DNA of 64,000 nucleotides from Pseudomonas sivasensis (lineage in GTDB: Bacteria > Pseudomonadota > Gammaproteobacteria > Pseudomonadales > Pseudomonadaceae), in NCBI RefSeq assembly GCF_013778505.1, contig NZ_JAAOWU010000003.1, positions 310,001-374,000 of the forward strand. Reading direction: 5' to 3'. The position numbers and the translations under genes are program-made. The number at the start of each line of letters is the position of its first letter. Positions within the stretch are counted from its first letter, which is position 1. Positions 8,780 through 16,332 of this stretch are shown here, one piece after another. The notes beneath the pieces were generated by a model. That model was not told where the DNA came from, did no database searches, and was given only the letters and a program-made list of their open reading frames with translations.

Positions 8780-8842
8780 TACACTCGGTAGTTTACTTGC
8801 TCCCTGTTTTGTTGCAATCTTGAAACTACACTGTGCAGTGTA
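8780..8842. promoter_or_regulatory. Paired TetR-type operators
   Basis: Two 16-bp sites share the form TACACT-N4-AGTGTA: TACACTCGGTAGTTTA at 8780-8795 and TACACTGTGCAGTGTA at 8827-8842. Their starts are 47 bases apart and they fill the 123-bp gap between the TetR gene and the divergent hydrolase gene. The downstream copy is the more symmetric, with seven-base arms. This is the usual layout for a TetR repressor acting on itself and its neighbour. Confidence 0.65.
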
Positions 8843-8874
8843 ATTTATGAGCGGACCGTAGGAGTCACTCTGCA

Positions 8875-9936
8875 ATGGCCACCATCTCACCCCGCGTCGA
8901 CCGCACGTCTGCAGCGCTCAAGCCAGCAGAGCAGGGCAAGGCGCACTTCAGCAACGACGCCCCTGTGCAACATGGCGGGCTTGGCAAAACGCTACGTATT
9001 TTTTGGAACATGGTGTTTAACAAGCCGCGCACCACGCGACCGGTGGGGGCGATTCCGGTAGAGCCGCTGACGCGCGAGCAACTGTTGGCGGCGCCTGATC
9101 ACAGCGTATTTCGCTTGGGGCATTCCACTGTATTGCTGAAAATGCGCGGTAAGTTCTGGGTGACCGACCCGGTGTTCGCCGAGCGTGCTTCCCCATTCAG
9201 TTGGGCCGGCCCCAAACGCTTCCATCAGCCGCCGATCAGCCTTGAAGAGCTGCCTGATCTCGAAGCGGTGATTCTTTCCCACAACCATTACGACCATCTG
9301 GACCGCAAGGCTGTCGTCCAATTGGCCAACAAGACCCGTCATTTTCTAGCACCGCTTGGCGTGGGTGACATTTTGATCAAGTGGGGTGTCGACGCCAGCA
9401 AGGTTCGCCAACTGGACTGGTGGCAGGGCACCGAGGTAGACGGCATCCGTTTTGTGGCCACGCCGGCTCAGCACTTTTCCGGGCGGGGCCTGTTTGATGC
9501 CAATCAGACCCTATGGTGTTCGTGGGTGATGATCGACGGTGCGCGGAGGATTTTCTTCAGCGGTGACACGGGTTACTTCGATGGCTTCAAGCGCATCGGC
9601 GAGCAATACGGCCCGTTCGATCTGACGCTGATGGAAACCGGTGCTTACAACGTTGACTGGCCCCATGTGCACATGCAGCCGGAGCAAACCCTACAAGCGC
9701 ACATCGACCTCAAGGGCCGCTGGTTGCTGCCGATCCACAACGGTACCTTCGACCTGGCGTTTCATGCCTGGCATGAACCGTTTGACCGCATCATGGCGCT
9801 GGCTTGGGAGCGCAATGTGTCGATCACTACGCCACCCATGGGCCAGGCGTTCAGCTTGAATCAGCCTGAGCGTGGGTATGCATGGTGGCTGGAAGTTGAA
9901 ACTCAAAAAGATGCACAAGAGCAGCTTTCGAGCTGA
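8875..9936 (+). CDS. MBL-fold metallo-hydrolase (NAPE-PLD/UlaG-like)
   Basis: A 353-residue enzyme of the metallo-beta-lactamase fold. The metal-binding motif SHNHYDHLD at 135-143 supplies the HxHxDH ligands, and further ligands are visible in TPAQHFSGRG and FFSGDTGYFDG. The text matches the group that contains N-acyl-phosphatidylethanolamine phospholipase D and bacterial lipoprotein-type relatives. The substrate is not known. No signal peptide is evident. The ATG follows AGGAGTCACTCTGCA. Its position opposite the TetR regulator with paired operators suggests induction by a ligand of that regulator. Confidence 0.87.
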   Translation: MATISPRVDRTSAALKPAEQGKAHFSNDAPVQHGGLGKTLRIFWNMVFNKPRTTRPVGAIPVEPLTREQLLAAPDHSVFRLGHSTVLLKMRGKFWVTDPVFAERASPFSWAGPKRFHQPPISLEELPDLEAVILSHNHYDHLDRKAVVQLANKTRHFLAPLGVGDILIKWGVDASKVRQLDWWQGTEVDGIRFVATPAQHFSGRGLFDANQTLWCSWVMIDGARRIFFSGDTGYFDGFKRIGEQYGPFDLTLMETGAYNVDWPHVHMQPEQTLQAHIDLKGRWLLPIHNGTFDLAFHAWHEPFDRIMALAWERNVSITTPPMGQAFSLNQPERGYAWWLEVETQKDAQEQLSS

Positions 9937-10041
9937 TGGAAGAGGTGTGGGAAAAAGGAGTTTTCATGTTGTTTCAGGGCTGCGACACACGCCAGTGAAG
10001 GATGCGATGATCCCCGGAAAATCACGGTTCAGGGGGTAGTT

Positions 10042-10794
10042 TTGGTGGAAAAAAAATGCAGTAAACATCCGCGAACAGAGGCGGTTTGCCAGTTAGGGCA
10101 GCCGCTGGCTGCACTCATGGATATAGCCGGTCGGGCAACGTCGTGCCACGCTCCGTCCTCTGAGCAGCCCCCTCCCCGCAACATCGCTTTTTGTGGCGAT
10201 CCACACGTTCAAGTCCATCCCAGGGATGGCGTCCTGATCCCCGGATATAACGCGCCGGCCCTGCCGATAAAACCCGTGCGTGACCCCTCATTGACGCTGA
10301 TTGCCTTGAGCGGCATCGAACCCGAGGGACCGGTGATGGTGGAGGTGCCTCTGGTGCAGAACAACAGCACTTTTACTGCCCTCAGCATGCTGGCTGGCCG
10401 GCGCGTAGGTTTTGCCGACCGATATGAGCGCAACGGTGATCAAGAACCCCTCAAGCATCGGGCGCCGTTCCTGCGAGCGTTGGAGCAATTACGACAGGCC
10501 GGGGCGCTCCTTGTACCGGTGTCTGCACAACAGGTCGATGGCTCGCTGCAATTCGACCTCCACACGCGTAATGAAATCGACGACCTTATGACTGAGCATC
10601 GGCTGGATGCGCTGGTCTCGGACAGTCAGAGTGCCGCGTTCCATCAGGCGTGTTGGAGTGGATACCCAAGGCTGGGCGAGCCTTTGGGAGCCGGGGCTAC
10701 GTTGTGGTTCTACGGTGCAAGATGGTCGAAGGATTCACTGGCAGTCCTGGTGCAGGGGTATCGCAGTGTTCGTGGCCATGCAGATGCACGGTAG
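10042..10794 (+). CDS. Hypothetical protein resembling the C-terminal half of amidase-signature enzymes
   Basis: A 250-residue product that I do not recognise with confidence. The last third (RLDALVSDSQSAAFHQAC, then GYPRLGEPLG and LWFYGARWSKDSL) has the spacing of the end of amidase-signature enzymes, where LDALV.PT, a glycine-rich turn and the FFG..WSE motif occur. The middle RALEQLRQAGA also fits that family. The serine-lysine catalytic core that should lie further N-terminal is not present, so if related it is a truncated or non-catalytic descendant. The true start could be 10042 or the ATG at 10117. Confidence 0.55.
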   Translation: MVEKKCSKHPRTEAVCQLGQPLAALMDIAGRATSCHAPSSEQPPPRNIAFCGDPHVQVHPRDGVLIPGYNAPALPIKPVRDPSLTLIALSGIEPEGPVMVEVPLVQNNSTFTALSMLAGRRVGFADRYERNGDQEPLKHRAPFLRALEQLRQAGALLVPVSAQQVDGSLQFDLHTRNEIDDLMTEHRLDALVSDSQSAAFHQACWSGYPRLGEPLGAGATLWFYGARWSKDSLAVLVQGYRSVRGHADAR

Positions 10795-10902
10795 GGGCTG
10801 AATGTGGCGTCGGGCAATCCAACTCGTTGATCTCCCTACGTAGCGTGCGCCGGCATGAGACCTAGTTAAAGATGCCGGCTGGTCCGTTGACTTGGATAGG
10901 CT

Positions 10903-11283
10903 TTACGCACCATTCGGCTGGGCATTGGGAGAGTCTATTGATACGGTGGTTGAGCCCATCAGCCGAGACATGATGCCCTGTGCCGCGGGTTCAGGTGGCG
11001 TGATATCAAGGCGGCGCGCACTCATTCCCCAGCCCGGCGCAAAGCCTGGGAAAAATACCAGCCCTTCAGCCTCCAGCCGAAACGCCAGCGCCAGGCGCGT
11101 TGCATCATCGCTGTCACCCTGGCTTTCAAACCGTTGAATAGCCTCCACCGCCACACCGACATGACGGGCCAGGTCTTCCCGACTCCAGCCCAGCATCGCG
11201 CGGGCCTGTGCGCTGTGTTTGGCGGTGAATTGGTGCAGGACGATCTGCTGTTCTACGAAAGAGCTCATTGCCAGAGAGGACAT
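10903..11283 (-). CDS. XRE-family (Cro/CI-type) DNA-binding protein
   Basis: A 126-residue protein whose residues about 18-60 form a helix-turn-helix of the Cro/CI type (QARAMLGWSREDLARHVGV then AIQRFES). A short tail with SARRLDITPPEP follows and has no recognised domain. The ATG at 11283 has a GGAG site eight bases upstream; the longer open frame would start inside the promoter. A LexA-type box lies 40 bases upstream. Confidence 0.78.
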   Translation of the reverse strand: MSSLAMSSFVEQQIVLHQFTAKHSAQARAMLGWSREDLARHVGVAVEAIQRFESQGDSDDATRLALAFRLEAEGLVFFPGFAPGWGMSARRLDITPPEPAAQGIMSRLMGSTTVSIDSPNAQPNGA

Positions 11284-11322
11284 GGGGTTTCTCCAGGGTT
11301 CGACGGGGGAGGACAAACTATA

Positions 11323-11338
11323 CTGTGTTTTTGTACAG
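11323..11338 (-). promoter_or_regulatory. LexA-type (SOS) box before the XRE gene
   Basis: The 16-base sequence CTGTGTTTTTGTACAG fits CTGT-N8-ACAG, the consensus of gammaproteobacterial LexA sites. On the minus strand it is directly followed by TATAGT, a good -10 element, 40 bases before the XRE start, which is the position expected for LexA repression. Only the consensus match is seen; binding is inferred. Confidence 0.5.
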
Positions 11339-11389
11339 TTGTTTTGACCGCTCATCAACTGGATTTTTTCGATGGCTTTCAACCACTGG

Positions 11390-12337
11390 CTATTCCAACC
11401 CCGGCGCCTCCCGAATAATCAGGTGATCCAGGTTCTCGATATCCGCGCTGAACACCCCGAACGTTTGCTCGGGATTCTTCTTGCTGGGCACATGCTTGAG
11501 CTCTGGCGTCACCCCGTAGAAGAAGCAATACAGCGCACGCTGACTGTCCACTGCCGCCTTGATCTGTTCTAGGAACGCCGTGCGCTTGCGGTAGTTTTCG
11601 ATGAGTTTTTTGCTCAGATAAACGTTGACCGAGTAGGGCTTCTTGTCGAGCCACACCTTCTTTTCGAAGTCGATGCGAAAGCTGCTGGTGTAGTCCTTGA
11701 TCGCTTTAATCTTGCCCCAATAGATCAGGCCCTTGCTGTCTTGCAGGTATTCGATCTTCTTGAAAAACGTCCAGTAGGTCGCGGTGTGATCGCCGATTTT
11801 CAGCGGCATGCGCTTGAGCGTGTCCTTGTCGTCGATGTTGGACACGTAACATTCCACCGGGTGGGCGAATACGCTGGTTTTATCCGGGGTGGTGTCGTTG
11901 GAACTGACGGACGTGCTGGTTCGGTTCGAAGGTGTTTTCGCAGGTGACGCTGGGATTTGAGCTTCGGCACCGGTCACCGGAGTGTTGCGCGGGTACGTTC
12001 GTCGGGTCAGTACAAATTCCGACGGGAAATGGTCTTCGCGCTCGTCTTCAGTTTCCCCCGCGGCGCCCCTGTGCGTGCTGGCATAGCGGCATCCCTCGAT
12101 ATGCTGGGTGCTGGTTTTGTTCTTGAAGTGCGGCGTGCGCACATAGTTGACGTTTTTTGCATTGAATGTGCTCAACGCATTGCCCGTATCGAACGTCCCT
12201 CGGCACGCATCGTTGGGGCAGAGGAAGTGGTCAGTGTTGGAGTCGTATACGGCAGTTTCGTCGAAATTCAGGTCACGCACGTCGTAGATCGACAGCTTGT
12301 CATCGAGACTCAAACTGTAGGCCGTGTCGAATTTCAT
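11390..12337 (-). CDS. Hypothetical protein with a putative N-terminal zinc site
   Basis: A 315-residue protein of unknown function. Residues 37-85 contain HFLCPNDAC (Cys40, Cys45), HF at 70-71 and HIEGCRYA (His79, Cys83), which looks like a zinc-binding knuckle similar in layout to the N-terminus of CoiA-like proteins. A low-complexity serine/threonine-rich linker (about 125-155) separates this from a C-terminal half rich in charged and aromatic residues. No membrane segment or signal peptide is visible. The gene stands alone on the minus strand between the MFS exporter and the LexA-boxed XRE gene. Confidence 0.6.
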   Translation of the reverse strand: MKFDTAYSLSLDDKLSIYDVRDLNFDETAVYDSNTDHFLCPNDACRGTFDTGNALSTFNAKNVNYVRTPHFKNKTSTQHIEGCRYASTHRGAAGETEDEREDHFPSEFVLTRRTYPRNTPVTGAEAQIPASPAKTPSNRTSTSVSSNDTTPDKTSVFAHPVECYVSNIDDKDTLKRMPLKIGDHTATYWTFFKKIEYLQDSKGLIYWGKIKAIKDYTSSFRIDFEKKVWLDKKPYSVNVYLSKKLIENYRKRTAFLEQIKAAVDSQRALYCFFYGVTPELKHVPSKKNPEQTFGVFSADIENLDHLIIREAPGLE

Positions 12338-12391
12338 GAGGCTCGGGTCCGTGAGAAGTTTCGCTATTAATAGCGGGATCCCATGTAAATA

Positions 12392-13597
12392 TCAGCAAGA
12401 ACCTGCAACCCGCCGCCCACTCAGGAAACACAAGGTGCCACCCACAGCTGTAAGTGCGCCCAAGGCATAGAACATGCTGGTGGGCGCCGCATTGATCAGC
12501 AAGTACCCACAAATCACCGGGCTCAACGCTCCGCCAAAGGCGGCCAGGTTCTGTGCACCGTAGTAACTGCCGCGCAGGGTGTCGGGGGCGATGGTGTCGA
12601 TGAACAGGAACTCCGAGGGGTAGATGATCATCTCGCCCAAGGTGAATACGAACATCGCCAGGCACCAGGTGACCAAGCTGTCCGCCAGGCTGAAACCGAT
12701 CAACCCGGCAATGAACAGCAACGTCCCCAGCACGATCCAGTAGCGCAGTTGTTCACGCTTGAGAAACCGGCCTATCTGGTACTGCATCAAAATCACCGTA
12801 ATGGCATTGCATGCCAGCACCGCCGAGAGAATCTTCAGAGCTTGCGCAGGCTTGTAGGCCACCAGCAGAAATTGCGACAGATACAGGGTGTAGCGCCCGT
12901 GGACAATGGTGCTTAACAGGCTGCCACCGGTGAACAGAATCAAGGTACGGTCGCTGCGCAATGTGCGCAGGGTGCTGAGAAAGCTCAGCGGTTTGTTGCT
13001 TTCGTCCCGTTGAGTCGGTGGGATGCCGATCATCAGGAACACACTGCAGAAGGCAATTGCGCTGGCGATCAGGAACGGCGCCAACTGCATATGCCCCGCA
13101 ATTACTACACCCACCATGGGGCCCGTGGCGTAGCCGACGTTGGTGAGGGTGTAGCGCAGGGAAAACACCTTGGCACGCTCACCCACCGGCAGGTTTTCGC
13201 TGATGATCGCTTTGGAGCCAATCAGGAACAGCGCCGACGCGGCTTCGGTGATTACCAGGGTCAGTGTCGTCAGGTAGAGGTTGCTGGCAAAGGTCAGCAA
13301 CAGAAAACCGATGGCGCTGGAGAGCATGGCCAGGATCAGCAGCTTGCGCTTTTCCAGGCGGTCGATGATGTAGCCGCCGTACAGGCCCAGCAGCGTGGCG
13401 ATAAACACGGCGATCCCCATCAGCAGACCGATGTCCTGCTGGTTGAGGCCCAGGCGCGTGCTCAGCAGCAGGGCCAGCAACGGGCTGGTCATGGAGCGGC
13501 TGACCACGATGGTCACCGAGCAAATCATCAGGCGGCGGATTACCAGGGAGTAGGTGGCCACGGTGGGGCGGATGTCCTTGTTATCTTTTTTGAACAA
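12392..13597 (-). CDS. MFS transporter
   Basis: A major-facilitator protein of about 401 residues with twelve predicted membrane spans; the inter-span motif GLYGGYIIDRLEKRKLL between spans 2 and 3 is the MFS signature. The start is not certain: no ATG occurs before the first span except one inside a REP palindrome, so a TTG at 13597 with a GGA six bases upstream is proposed; an ATG at 13528 would cut into span 1. It is the last gene of the run argH-permease-ATPase-binding protein-MFS, with a REP pair between it and the binding protein, so it may be transcribed separately. The substrate is unknown. Confidence 0.82.
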   Translation of the reverse strand: MFKKDNKDIRPTVATYSLVIRRLMICSVTIVVSRSMTSPLLALLLSTRLGLNQQDIGLLMGIAVFIATLLGLYGGYIIDRLEKRKLLILAMLSSAIGFLLLTFASNLYLTTLTLVITEAASALFLIGSKAIISENLPVGERAKVFSLRYTLTNVGYATGPMVGVVIAGHMQLAPFLIASAIAFCSVFLMIGIPPTQRDESNKPLSFLSTLRTLRSDRTLILFTGGSLLSTIVHGRYTLYLSQFLLVAYKPAQALKILSAVLACNAITVILMQYQIGRFLKREQLRYWIVLGTLLFIAGLIGFSLADSLVTWCLAMFVFTLGEMIIYPSEFLFIDTIAPDTLRGSYYGAQNLAAFGGALSPVICGYLLINAAPTSMFYALGALTAVGGTLCFLSGRRVAGSC

Positions 13598-13609
13598 CAA
13601 AAATCCAGT

Positions 13610-13697
13610 GTGGGAGGGGGGCTTGCCCCCGATAGCGGTGTACAGCCAAGCATCAGGTGACAGAACCACCGCCATCGGGGGCAAGCCCCCTCCTACA
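13610..13697. repeat. Inverted REP pair (GGGGGCTTGCCCCC type)
   Basis: Two REP-type palindromes face each other: TGTGGGAGGGGGGCTTGCCC on the left and its near-complement GGGCAAGCCCCCTCCTACA on the right, with about 40 bases between. This is the common Pseudomonas fluorescens paired-REP arrangement. It lies between the solute-binding-protein gene and the MFS gene. Confidence 0.8.
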
Positions 13698-13711
13698 TTT
13701 TTTAGACCGAG

Positions 13712-14533
13712 TTATTGGCCAGCGTTAATGGTGATCTTCTCGACCGCCCCTTGCTCCAGATCCCACTTCTTCAAAATCTTGCCGTAGGTCCCATCATCAA
13801 TCATGCCCTGTAGGGCCTCACTGATCGCGGTCACCAGCTCAGTGTTGCTTTTCTCAATCCCCAGCCCGGTGAACTGCTTGGAAATCGCCAGCCCAACCGG
13901 CTTGTACTTACCTTTATCCAACGACATCAGATAAGGAATCGTCTCGCTGCCCTGCATTGCGGCATCCAAACGGTTCTGCTGCAACTGCGCCCGCGCATCC
14001 GCCGAGCCTTCGGTGCCGATCACCACGATCGCCGGCTTGCCGGCCGCTTCGCAGTTTTCCTTGCTCCACGCGGCAATTTCCGACGGCCAAGTAGTCCGGC
14101 GACTGGTGCCGACTTTTTTACCGCACAGGTCAGTCAGTTCCTTGATCTCTTCACGCTTGGCCAGGGTGTACAGCTGCGGGCCACTGGTGAAGTAGTCGAC
14201 AAAGGTTACGGATTTCTGGCGTTCGGCGGTGTCCGACATGCCCGACAGCACGATGTCCACGCGCTTGGTGGTCAGGCCGCTGAGCATTTGCTCGAAGCCG
14301 GTTTCCTGCCACTTGATCTTCACGCCCAGGCGCTCGGCCAGAGCGTTGCCCAGGTCGAAGTCAAAGCCGGTGAGTTTATTGGTGGCCGGGTCCTTGAAAT
14401 CCATCGGCGGGTAGTTCGGCACGATAGCCGCGCTGATCTCACCCTTGTCCTTGATGGCCGCCGGCAAGGCCGCGAATACACAGGTGGAGGCCATCAGGCC
14501 TGCGAGCATCGTTGGGATAAACAATTTTTTCAT
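13712..14533 (-). CDS. Amino-acid ABC transporter, periplasmic binding protein
   Basis: A 273-residue polar-amino-acid binding protein (bacterial extracellular solute-binding family 3). A signal peptide ends at CVFA. The family signature TGFDFDLGNALAERLGVKIKW follows near residue 54, and the ending DGTYGKILKKWDLE is typical. It should deliver its ligand to the permease and ATPase encoded just upstream on the same strand. The ligand cannot be read from the sequence; basic or unusual amino acids are possible given the linked argininosuccinate-lyase paralogue. Confidence 0.9.
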   Translation of the reverse strand: MKKLFIPTMLAGLMASTCVFAALPAAIKDKGEISAAIVPNYPPMDFKDPATNKLTGFDFDLGNALAERLGVKIKWQETGFEQMLSGLTTKRVDIVLSGMSDTAERQKSVTFVDYFTSGPQLYTLAKREEIKELTDLCGKKVGTSRRTTWPSEIAAWSKENCEAAGKPAIVVIGTEGSADARAQLQQNRLDAAMQGSETIPYLMSLDKGKYKPVGLAISKQFTGLGIEKSNTELVTAISEALQGMIDDGTYGKILKKWDLEQGAVEKITINAGQ

Positions 14534-14558
14534 GGGGGCGTTCTCGTTAGTTTTTTAG

Positions 14559-15323
14559 TTAAGTGCGAACGGCAGAAATAAAGCTTTGGGTACGCGGGTT
14601 TTGTGGGCTTATTAGAATTTCTTCGGGGCTGCCGGCTTCCACAATCTGGCCGGCGTCCATAAACACCATGCGGTTGGACACTTCACGGGCGAAGCCCAAT
14701 TCATGGGTGACCACGATCATGGTCATGCCGGTGGTGGCCAAATCGCGCATCACCGACAGCACTTCTCCTACCAGCTCCGGGTCGAGGGCTGACGTGGGTT
14801 CGTCGAACAACATCAGCTTGGGACGCATCGCCAGCGCACGGGCAATCGCCACGCGTTGCTGCTGGCCGCCGGACAATTCCACCGGATAGGCATTGCGTTT
14901 GTCCGCCAGGCCCACGCGGGCCAGCAGTTCCAATGCATCTTCGATGGCTTCCTTGGGCGAGCGCTTGAGCACCTGGCACGGGCCTTCGATGATGTTTTGC
15001 AACACGGTCATATGCGGGAACAAATTGAAGCGCTGGAACACCATGCCGGTGGCCAGGCGCTGTCGGGCGATCTGCGATTCGTTCATCTCATGCAGCTTGT
15101 TGCCGACGACCCGGTATCCCACCAGTTCGCCGTCGACCCACAGGCCGCCCTTATCGATTTTTTCCAGTTGGTTGACGCAGCGCAGCAGCGTGCTTTTACC
15201 CGACCCGGACGGGCCGATGATGCACATCACTTCGCCTTGCTCGACTTCGATATTGATGTCGCGCAGCGCGTGATACTGGTCGTAATACTTGTTCAGGTTG
15301 ACGGCCTTGACGATGCTTCTCAT
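14559..15323 (-). CDS. Amino-acid ABC transporter, ATPase subunit
   Basis: A 254-residue ABC ATPase of the polar amino-acid group. Walker A is GPSGSGKST, the signature is LSGGQQQR, Walker B is [14 protein letters not shown] and the H-loop is VVTHELGFA. It energises import through the adjacent permease. It is 24 bases from the permease gene and 25 from the binding-protein gene on the same strand, so it is in one operon with them. All motifs are intact. Confidence 0.93.
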   Translation of the reverse strand: MRSIVKAVNLNKYYDQYHALRDINIEVEQGEVMCIIGPSGSGKSTLLRCVNQLEKIDKGGLWVDGELVGYRVVGNKLHEMNESQIARQRLATGMVFQRFNLFPHMTVLQNIIEGPCQVLKRSPKEAIEDALELLARVGLADKRNAYPVELSGGQQQRVAIARALAMRPKLMLFDEPTSALDPELVGEVLSVMRDLATTGMTMIVVTHELGFAREVSNRMVFMDAGQIVEAGSPEEILISPQNPRTQSFISAVRT

Positions 15324-15347
15324 GGGGCAAATCTCCTCAACCCAAAC

Positions 15348-16226
15348 TTACGAACGCTTGCCGGCGCCGCGAGCGAAACGACGCTCCAGACGGCTCTGGC
15401 CAAATGAAAGAACAGTCACCACCGCCAAGTACCAGATACCGGCAACGATCAGCAGCTCCATGACCCGGGCGTTGGCGTAGTAGATGTTTTGCGCGTTGTG
15501 CAGCAGCTCCGAGTACTGGATGACGCTGGCCAGGCTGGTCATTTTCACCATGCTGATGAACTCGTTGCCTACAGGCGGAATGATCACTCGCATGGCCTGC
15601 GGCAGAATGATCCTACGCAGCGCTTGCAAGCTCGGCATGCCGATGGACTTGGCGGCTTCGTACTGGCCCGTGTCCACTGACAGCAAACCGGCGCGCACCA
15701 CTTCGGCGGTATAGGCACCCTGGTTGATGCTGAGGCCGAGCAGGGCGGCCACGAACGGCGTCATCAGGTCAACAGTGTCGATGCTGAACAGGCCGGGAAT
15801 CGCGATTACCGGGAAAATCAGCGCCAGGTTGAACCACAGCAACAGCTGCAAAATCAGCGGTGTACCGCGGAACAGCCAGGTGTAGGTGATGGCCACATAG
15901 CGCAGGATCGGGTTGGCCGACATGCGCATGATTGCCGTGATCACGCCGATCACCACACCCAGCGCCATCGCCAGAATCGACATGACGATGGTATTCACCA
16001 GGCCCCATAGAATGGCCTCAGACGTGAGGAACTGACCGATGTAGGACCATTCGATCTGGCCATTGGCGAAGGCGCGCAACAGTGCGGCCAACACAATCAC
16101 TATCAACGTGGCAAAAAACATCCGTCCGTAATAGCGGCGCGGCACGTGTTCGTACTGGGTTATGTCGAACTGGTTCTCGGACAGCTTGCGCTCTATTTCC
16201 AAGCGCTCGGCCGGGGTTTGGTTCAT
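15348..16226 (-). CDS. Amino-acid ABC transporter, permease
   Basis: A 292-residue HisM-type permease with an extra soluble N-terminal segment of about 35 residues. Several hydrophobic spans follow, and the cytoplasmic EAA loop that docks the ATPase is visible as YEAAKSIGMPSLQALRRIILPQA. A single permease suggests a homodimer. Its start is separated from argH by about 100 bases that contain a REP sequence. Confidence 0.9.
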   Translation of the reverse strand: MNQTPAERLEIERKLSENQFDITQYEHVPRRYYGRMFFATLIVIVLAALLRAFANGQIEWSYIGQFLTSEAILWGLVNTIVMSILAMALGVVIGVITAIMRMSANPILRYVAITYTWLFRGTPLILQLLLWFNLALIFPVIAIPGLFSIDTVDLMTPFVAALLGLSINQGAYTAEVVRAGLLSVDTGQYEAAKSIGMPSLQALRRIILPQAMRVIIPPVGNEFISMVKMTSLASVIQYSELLHNAQNIYYANARVMELLIVAGIWYLAVVTVLSFGQSRLERRFARGAGKRS

Positions 16227-16275
16227 GGTGATTCTCCAAAACTGATGACGCTACTACTGATGTACTCGGTCCAAA

Positions 16276-16303
16276 TGTGGGAGCGGGCTTGCTCGCGAAA
16301 GCG
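16276..16303. repeat. REP sequence, single copy
   Basis: TGTGGGAGCGGGCTTGCTCG with the following CGAAAGCG is the classical single REP palindrome of Pseudomonas. It lies in the gap between the permease gene and the argH paralogue. Confidence 0.75.
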
Positions 16304-16332
16304 TCAGCCCCCGCACCACACCTCTGACAGGC

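Noticed and set aside
10042..10794. Functional amidase
   Set aside because: The Ser-cisSer-Lys catalytic core of amidase-signature enzymes is not present; only C-terminal similarity is visible.
13010..13660. Plus-strand glutamine- and histidine-rich frame opposite the MFS gene
   Set aside because: The Q/H/G-rich text is what results from reading G+C-rich membrane-protein codons in antisense.
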